Below, one piece after another: positions 6,220 through 9,676 of a stretch of 9,676 nucleotides of DNA. The DNA lies in the NCBI GenBank assembly GCA_900770145.1, contig CAAGJL010000088.1:1-9676 (forward strand), read 5' to 3'. The first letter of the stretch is position 1. Each line of letters starts with the position of its first letter. A program made the position numbers and the translations under genes. The notes below the pieces were generated by a model that was not told the origin of the DNA, made no database searches, and saw nothing but the letters and a program-made list of their open reading frames with translations. Origin of the DNA: Clostridia bacterium (GTDB lineage: Bacteria; Bacillota; Clostridia; Oscillospirales; CAG-272).

Positions 6220-7080
6220 ATGTGGACTTCTGAATACTGGAAAGATTATGAATTGTTGGACGCCTCGGACGGAGAGCGTCTGGAACGGTGGGGAAAGTAT
6301 ATCCTGATCCGCCCCGACCCGCAGATTATCTGGCACGGGGAGGCAAAACATCCGCTCTGGAAAAAGGCGGACGCGACCTATCGCCGTTCCTCCTGCGGTG
6401 GCGGCGCGTGGAAAGAAAACCGACTGCCAGAGCAGTGGACAATCGGTTATCGCGATCTGAAATTTCTGATCCGCCCCATGGGTTTCAAGCACACCGGGCT
6501 TTTCCCGGAGCAGGCGGCAAACTGGGATTGGTTTGCGGAGAAGATTAAAACCGCGGGCAGACCCATCAAGGTGCTGAATCTGTTTGCTTATACCGGCGGC
6601 GCCACAGTCGCCGCCGCAAAAGCGGGCGCCGCGGTCGTCCATGTGGACGCGGCGAAGGGCATGGTGGCGCAGGCAAAAGAAAACGCGCGCCTTTCGGGGC
6701 TTGCCGACGCACCGATCCGCTATATTGTGGACGACTGCAAAAAGTTTGTAGAGCGGGAAATCAAGCGCGGTAACTTTTACGACGGGATTATTATGGATCC
6801 GCCTTCCTATGGCAGGGGTCCCTCCGGCGAGGTGTGGAAGATTGAAGAATGCGCGGACGGGCTGGTGGAGCTGGCTTCCGAATTACTTTCCCGTGAGCCA
6901 CTGTTTTTCCTGATCAATTCCTACACCACGGGGCTATCACCCCTGGCGATGAGTTATATTCTTGATCTGAAAGTGCGCGCCCGTTTCGGCGGGAAAATCG
7001 AGGCGGGGGGACTCGGCATCCGCGGTTCGCGCACGGGCGCATACCTGCCGGCAGGCGCCAGCGCCCGCTGGGAACTGTGA
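6220..7080 (+). CDS. Class I SAM-dependent methyltransferase (RlmI/RlmK-like, PF10672 type)
   Basis: This 286-residue protein has a Rossmann methyltransferase core: motif I VLNLFAYTGG (118-127), an acidic residue ending the second strand (VHVD, 140-143), and motif IV MDPPSYGRG (192-200), the D-P-P-[YF] type seen in base N- or C-methyltransferases of the RlmI/RlmK group. The N-terminal domain (about 1-100) carries YELLDASDGERLERWGKYIL, RPDPQIIW and KHTGLFPEQAANWDW. These recur in a conserved clostridial/proteobacterial family usually annotated only as SAM-dependent methyltransferase. There is no PUA domain, unlike E. coli RlmI. The target, probably 23S rRNA, is inference. The C-terminus reads LPAGASARWEL. 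The gene starts 13 nt after ruvC with a modest AAAGGG site and ends 7 nt before ecfA1, so it belongs to the same transcript. Confidence 0.88.
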   Translation: MWTSEYWKDYELLDASDGERLERWGKYILIRPDPQIIWHGEAKHPLWKKADATYRRSSCGGGAWKENRLPEQWTIGYRDLKFLIRPMGFKHTGLFPEQAANWDWFAEKIKTAGRPIKVLNLFAYTGGATVAAAKAGAAVVHVDAAKGMVAQAKENARLSGLADAPIRYIVDDCKKFVEREIKRGNFYDGIIMDPPSYGRGPSGEVWKIEECADGLVELASELLSREPLFFLINSYTTGLSPLAMSYILDLKVRARFGGKIEAGGLGIRGSRTGAYLPAGASARWEL

Positions 7081-7087
7081 GGATACG

Positions 7088-7972
7088 ATGAGCGAGCCTT
7101 TTATCAAAGCCGAGCACCTTTCCTACTCCTATCGGGAGGAAGGCGCGGAGATCCGCAGGGTGCTGTCGGATGTTTCGTTTGAAATCAAACGCGGAGAATA
7201 CGTGGCGATACTGGGGCATAACGGCTCCGGCAAATCCACGCTGGCAAAACTCCTGAACCTGATTCTGGAGCCGGAGAGCGGAAAACTGGCGGTCGCCGGC
7301 AAAGACCTGACCGATCCCAATCTGACCGATAACGACATATTTGACCTGCGCCGCAAGGTCGGGATGGTGTTTCAGAATCCGGATAACCAACTGGTGGCAA
7401 CCGTGGTGGAGGAGGACGTGGCGTTCGGTCCCGAGAACCTCGGGGTGCCGTCTGCCGAGATCCGCCGCCGCGTAGACGAGGCGCTGGATATTGTGGGAAT
7501 GCGGGCGTACGCCAAACATGAGCCGCACCGGCTTTCCGGTGGGCAGAAACAGCGGGTGGCAATCGCGGGACTGATCGCCATGCGCCCCGAGTGTATGATT
7601 TTTGACGAATCCACCGCAATGCTTGACCCGCGCGGGCGGCGTGAGGTGGTGGAAACTTTTGAAAAACTGAACCGGGAGCAGGGTATTACCGTGCTGACCA
7701 TCACGCATTATATGAACGAGGCGGCACGCGCCGGGCGTGTGATTGTGCTGAATGACGGAAAAATTCTGTTGGACGGCACCCCCGCCGAAGTGTTTGCAAA
7801 TGCGGATTTGTTACAGCGCGTGGGGCTGGACGTGCCCCAATGCACGGCGCTGGTGCACGAACTGCGGAAAAAGGGCGTCCGACTTTCGGGAGAGCCCGTC
7901 ACCACCGAGGAATGCGCGGAACTGATTTTACAGGCGCTGAAAGAGAGGCAGTATGGCAACCGTAACGCTTGA
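7088..7972 (+). CDS. ecfA1: ECF transporter ATP-binding protein EcfA1
   Basis: EcfA1 is one of two ATPases in the energy-coupling factor module that powers uptake of vitamins and metals bound by separate S components. The 294 residues contain Walker A GHNGSGKST (43-51), the Q-loop VFQNPDNQLV (94-103), the signature LSGGQKQR (149-156), Walker B CMIFDEST (169-176) and the switch H207 in TITHYMNE. The FDESTAMLDP form, with serine where EcfA2 has proline, together with gene order, marks it as EcfA1. It acts on the cytoplasmic face as a heterodimer with EcfA2. The ATG lies 7 nt after the methyltransferase stop with GAGGA overlapping that stop. The 3' end overlaps ecfA2 by 20 nt. Confidence 0.95.
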   Translation: MSEPFIKAEHLSYSYREEGAEIRRVLSDVSFEIKRGEYVAILGHNGSGKSTLAKLLNLILEPESGKLAVAGKDLTDPNLTDNDIFDLRRKVGMVFQNPDNQLVATVVEEDVAFGPENLGVPSAEIRRRVDEALDIVGMRAYAKHEPHRLSGGQKQRVAIAGLIAMRPECMIFDESTAMLDPRGRREVVETFEKLNREQGITVLTITHYMNEAARAGRVIVLNDGKILLDGTPAEVFANADLLQRVGLDVPQCTALVHELRKKGVRLSGEPVTTEECAELILQALKERQYGNRNA

Positions 7973-8816
7973 TCATATTTCCTATACCTACGGCAAAGGA
8001 ACGCCGTTCGAGGTCAAAGCGCTGGACGACGTCAGTCTGACCATCCGCGAGAGCGCGGTGACCGGGATTATCGGGCACACCGGCTCCGGCAAATCCACCA
8101 TGGTGCAACTCTTCAACGGGCTGGAAAAGCCGGAGAGCGGCAAGGTGTTGCTTGACGGTGAGGACATTTGGGCAAAGCCCAAAGAAATCCGCCGGGTGCG
8201 CTTTCGCGTGGGGCTTGTGATGCAGTATCCGGAGTATCAGTTGTTTGAAGAAACGGTCCGGAAAGATATTGCTTTCGGTCCCCGGAACATGGGGCTTTCG
8301 GAAACGGAAATTGACGAGCGGGTAAAGGAAGCGGCGGAACTGGTGGAATTGGACGAATCGTTTCTTTCCGCTTCTCCGTTCGATCTTTCCGGCGGGCAGA
8401 AGCGCCGCGCCGCCATTGCCGGCGTGATGGCAATGCGCCCAGAAGTGCTGGTGTTGGACGAACCTGCGGCGGGGCTTGACCCGCGCGGGAGAGATACCAT
8501 TCTTCACGCGGTGCGCCGCTATGGGCAAAAATCCGGGGCTACCGTCATCATCGTCAGTCACAGCATGGAGGATATGGCGATTTATTGCGATGACATTGTG
8601 GTGATGTCACAGGCGAAAGTCTTTTTGTCCGGCACCCGCGACGAGGTATTTTCCCACGCGTCGGAACTTGCCGGCGTGGGGCTTGACGTGCCGCAGATCA
8701 CGCGGCTTGCATTATTATTACAGGAAAGGGGTGTCTCCTTGCCGGGCGGAATTTACACCGTGCCCGCGGCGCTTTCGGCGCTGTTGCCGCTCTTTTCCGA
8801 AAAGGGAACTCTATGA
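7953..8816 (+). CDS. ecfA2: ECF transporter ATP-binding protein EcfA2
   Basis: EcfA2 is the second ATPase of the ECF module. Its 287 residues show Walker A GHTGSGKST (41-49), the Q-loop VMQYPEYQLFEE (89-100), signature LSGGQKRR (145-152), Walker B VLVLDEP (165-171), D-loop AGLDPRGR (173-180) and H203 in VSHSMED. QYPEYQLFEE with LDEPAAGLDP is the EcfA2 form. The ATG at 7953 lies inside ecfA1, 20 nt before that gene ends, with GAGAGG (7943-7948) upstream. The N-terminus from this codon (TLDHISYTYGKGTPFEVKAL) aligns with the family, so the overlap looks real. The stop overlaps the ecfT start by ATGA. Confidence 0.95.
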   Translation: MATVTLDHISYTYGKGTPFEVKALDDVSLTIRESAVTGIIGHTGSGKSTMVQLFNGLEKPESGKVLLDGEDIWAKPKEIRRVRFRVGLVMQYPEYQLFEETVRKDIAFGPRNMGLSETEIDERVKEAAELVELDESFLSASPFDLSGGQKRRAAIAGVMAMRPEVLVLDEPAAGLDPRGRDTILHAVRRYGQKSGATVIIVSHSMEDMAIYCDDIVVMSQAKVFLSGTRDEVFSHASELAGVGLDVPQITRLALLLQERGVSLPGGIYTVPAALSALLPLFSEKGTL

Positions 8817-9637
8817 ATCAGATTTCACTGGGGCAGTACTATCCTGCCAAATCGTTTTTGCACCGGGCGGATGCCAGGATGAAAGTAATTCTTTCCATCC
8901 TCTACATTGTGGCGGTTTTTCTTTGCAAAAACGTGCTCAGTTTTGCGGCGCTGGCGCTTTCGGCATTGTTTTTACTGCTGATCAGCCGTATCCCGCCAAA
9001 GATCGTGCTCCGTGCCATTCGCCCGATCCTGTTTGTGATGCTTTTTACCGTAATCCTGAATCTTTTCTGGATCAAAGGAGCGGGGGAGCCGCTGTGGTCG
9101 TTCTGGCGGCTTCATATCTACACCGAGGGAATTTACAACGCCGTCTTTATGATGGTGCGCATTGTGGTTCTGGTGCTGGGAACCAGCCTGTTCCTCACGT
9201 ACACCACCACGCCGATCGCCCTGACCGACGCGATCGAAAGCCTGCTTTCCCCCCTGCGGTTTCTGCACGTGCCCGTGCATGAGTTTGCGATGATGATGAC
9301 GATCGCCCTGCGCTTCGTGCCGACGCTCTCGGAGGAGGCCACCAAGGTTATGAGCGCACAGAAAGCGCGCGGCGTGGATTTTTCCAGCGGCGGGTTGGTC
9401 AAGCGCGCCAAAGCGTTGATTCCGATTCTCATTCCGTTGTTTGTTTCCTCTTTCCGCCGTGCGGATGAACTTGCCATGGCAATGGAATGCCGTTGCTACC
9501 GAGGGGGAAAAGGCCGCACCAAAATGACCGTGGCGCATCTGCACGCACGGGATTTTGTGGCGCTGGTGCTGATGCTGGCGTTTGGCACCGGTATCTTTTT
9601 CTTAAACCGGATGGGCTACGGCTATACCATGAAGTGA
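8813..9637 (+). CDS. ecfT: ECF transporter transmembrane protein EcfT
   Basis: EcfT is the integral membrane subunit linking EcfA1/EcfA2 to exchangeable S components. The 274-residue protein has hydrophobic segments near 26-39, 43-59, 69-87, 107-130 and 246-265, and a long amphipathic cytoplasmic region between. It shows the two coupling-helix motifs that dock into the ATPases: KARGVDF (184-190) and ECRCYRGGKGRT (225-236), centred on R186 and R227. The N-terminal SFLHRADARMKV (14-25) is also family-typical. Start and stop overlap ecfA2 (ATGA) and lie 6 nt before truA. No S component is encoded in the window, as expected for a shared (group II) module. Confidence 0.95.
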   Translation: MNQISLGQYYPAKSFLHRADARMKVILSILYIVAVFLCKNVLSFAALALSALFLLLISRIPPKIVLRAIRPILFVMLFTVILNLFWIKGAGEPLWSFWRLHIYTEGIYNAVFMMVRIVVLVLGTSLFLTYTTTPIALTDAIESLLSPLRFLHVPVHEFAMMMTIALRFVPTLSEEATKVMSAQKARGVDFSSGGLVKRAKALIPILIPLFVSSFRRADELAMAMECRCYRGGKGRTKMTVAHLHARDFVALVLMLAFGTGIFFLNRMGYGYTMK

Positions 9638-9643
9638 GGCGCC

Positions 9644-9676
9644 ATGAAACTGTTTTTGAAGATTGCATACCTCGGC
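9644..9676 (+). CDS. truA: tRNA pseudouridine synthase A, N-terminal fragment (cut by right edge)
   Basis: An ATG at 9644, with GAGG at 9636-9639, opens a frame reading MKLFLKIAYLG up to the end of the window. This matches the TruA start (typically K-x-x-I-x-Y-x-G), where the protein begins the strand leading to the conserved G-T/W-x-G-F-Q region. TruA makes pseudouridine at positions 38-40 of tRNA anticodon stems. The call leans on gene order: ecfA1-ecfA2-ecfT-truA is conserved in many Firmicutes. With 11 residues visible, the sequence alone would not be enough. Confidence 0.75.
   Translation, partial: MKLFLKIAYLG

Noticed and set aside
6914..7708. 264-codon minus-strand frame opposite ecfA1, and the similar frame 7899-8561 opposite ecfA2
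   Set aside because: The two resemble each other only because they are antisense to two homologous ATPase genes. Neither has a family motif or start signal.
1..9676. Defence island, prophage, transposon, CRISPR array, riboswitch or tRNA gene
   Set aside because: Coding density is high, all long genes belong to housekeeping families, and no repeats, integrase/transposase motifs, cloverleaf or long structured leader were seen on either strand.

Overview
The window looks like chromosomal housekeeping DNA from a Gram-positive anaerobe of the Firmicutes, probably an Oscillospiraceae/Ruminococcaceae-like member of Clostridia. The evidence is: a group II ECF transporter core (ecfA1-ecfA2-ecfT) leading into truA, a DUF951 protein, a YfhO-type membrane protein, strong AGGAGG-type ribosome binding sites, sigma-A promoters with TATAAT boxes, and fairly GC-rich coding sequence next to an AT-rich intergenic region. 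The genus assignment is inference. No phage, transposon, CRISPR, RNA gene or plasmid feature was recognised.

Layout. The left edge holds the first 14 codons of an unknown minus-strand gene. A plus-strand M14 zinc carboxypeptidase follows (104-1006), probably cytoplasmic and active on cell-wall peptides. It converges with a minus-strand operon read right to left: DUF951 protein (5537-5337), yfhO-like membrane protein (5340-2731), ruvA (2729-2115), ruvB (2093-1008). The first three genes are joined by a 4-nt overlap and a 1-nt gap, and ruvB follows after 21 nt.

The 171-nt gap at 5538-5708 is the only real regulatory region. It carries two divergent, near-consensus sigma-A promoters with extended -10 elements, one for each operon. 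A small perfect palindrome lies over the predicted transcription start of the rightward operon. That operon is ruvC - rRNA-type SAM methyltransferase - ecfA1 - ecfA2 - ecfT - truA (cut by the right edge), with gaps of 13, 7, -20, -4 and 6 nt.

Functionally, RuvA, RuvB and RuvC form the Holliday junction branch-migration and resolution machine, here split over two divergent operons. EcfA1, EcfA2 and EcfT form the energising core of vitamin/micronutrient uptake, which needs S components encoded elsewhere. The methyltransferase and TruA point to RNA modification. YfhO and the M14 peptidase point to envelope glycosylation and cell-wall peptide turnover.

I see no clear undescribed multi-gene system. 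The most interesting points are a QMNLF sequence resembling a sliding-clamp binding motif at the RuvB C-terminus, the split ruv locus with an inserted DUF951-yfhO pair, the operator-like palindrome at the ruvC start, and the location of the ECF module away from its common ribosomal-protein context.
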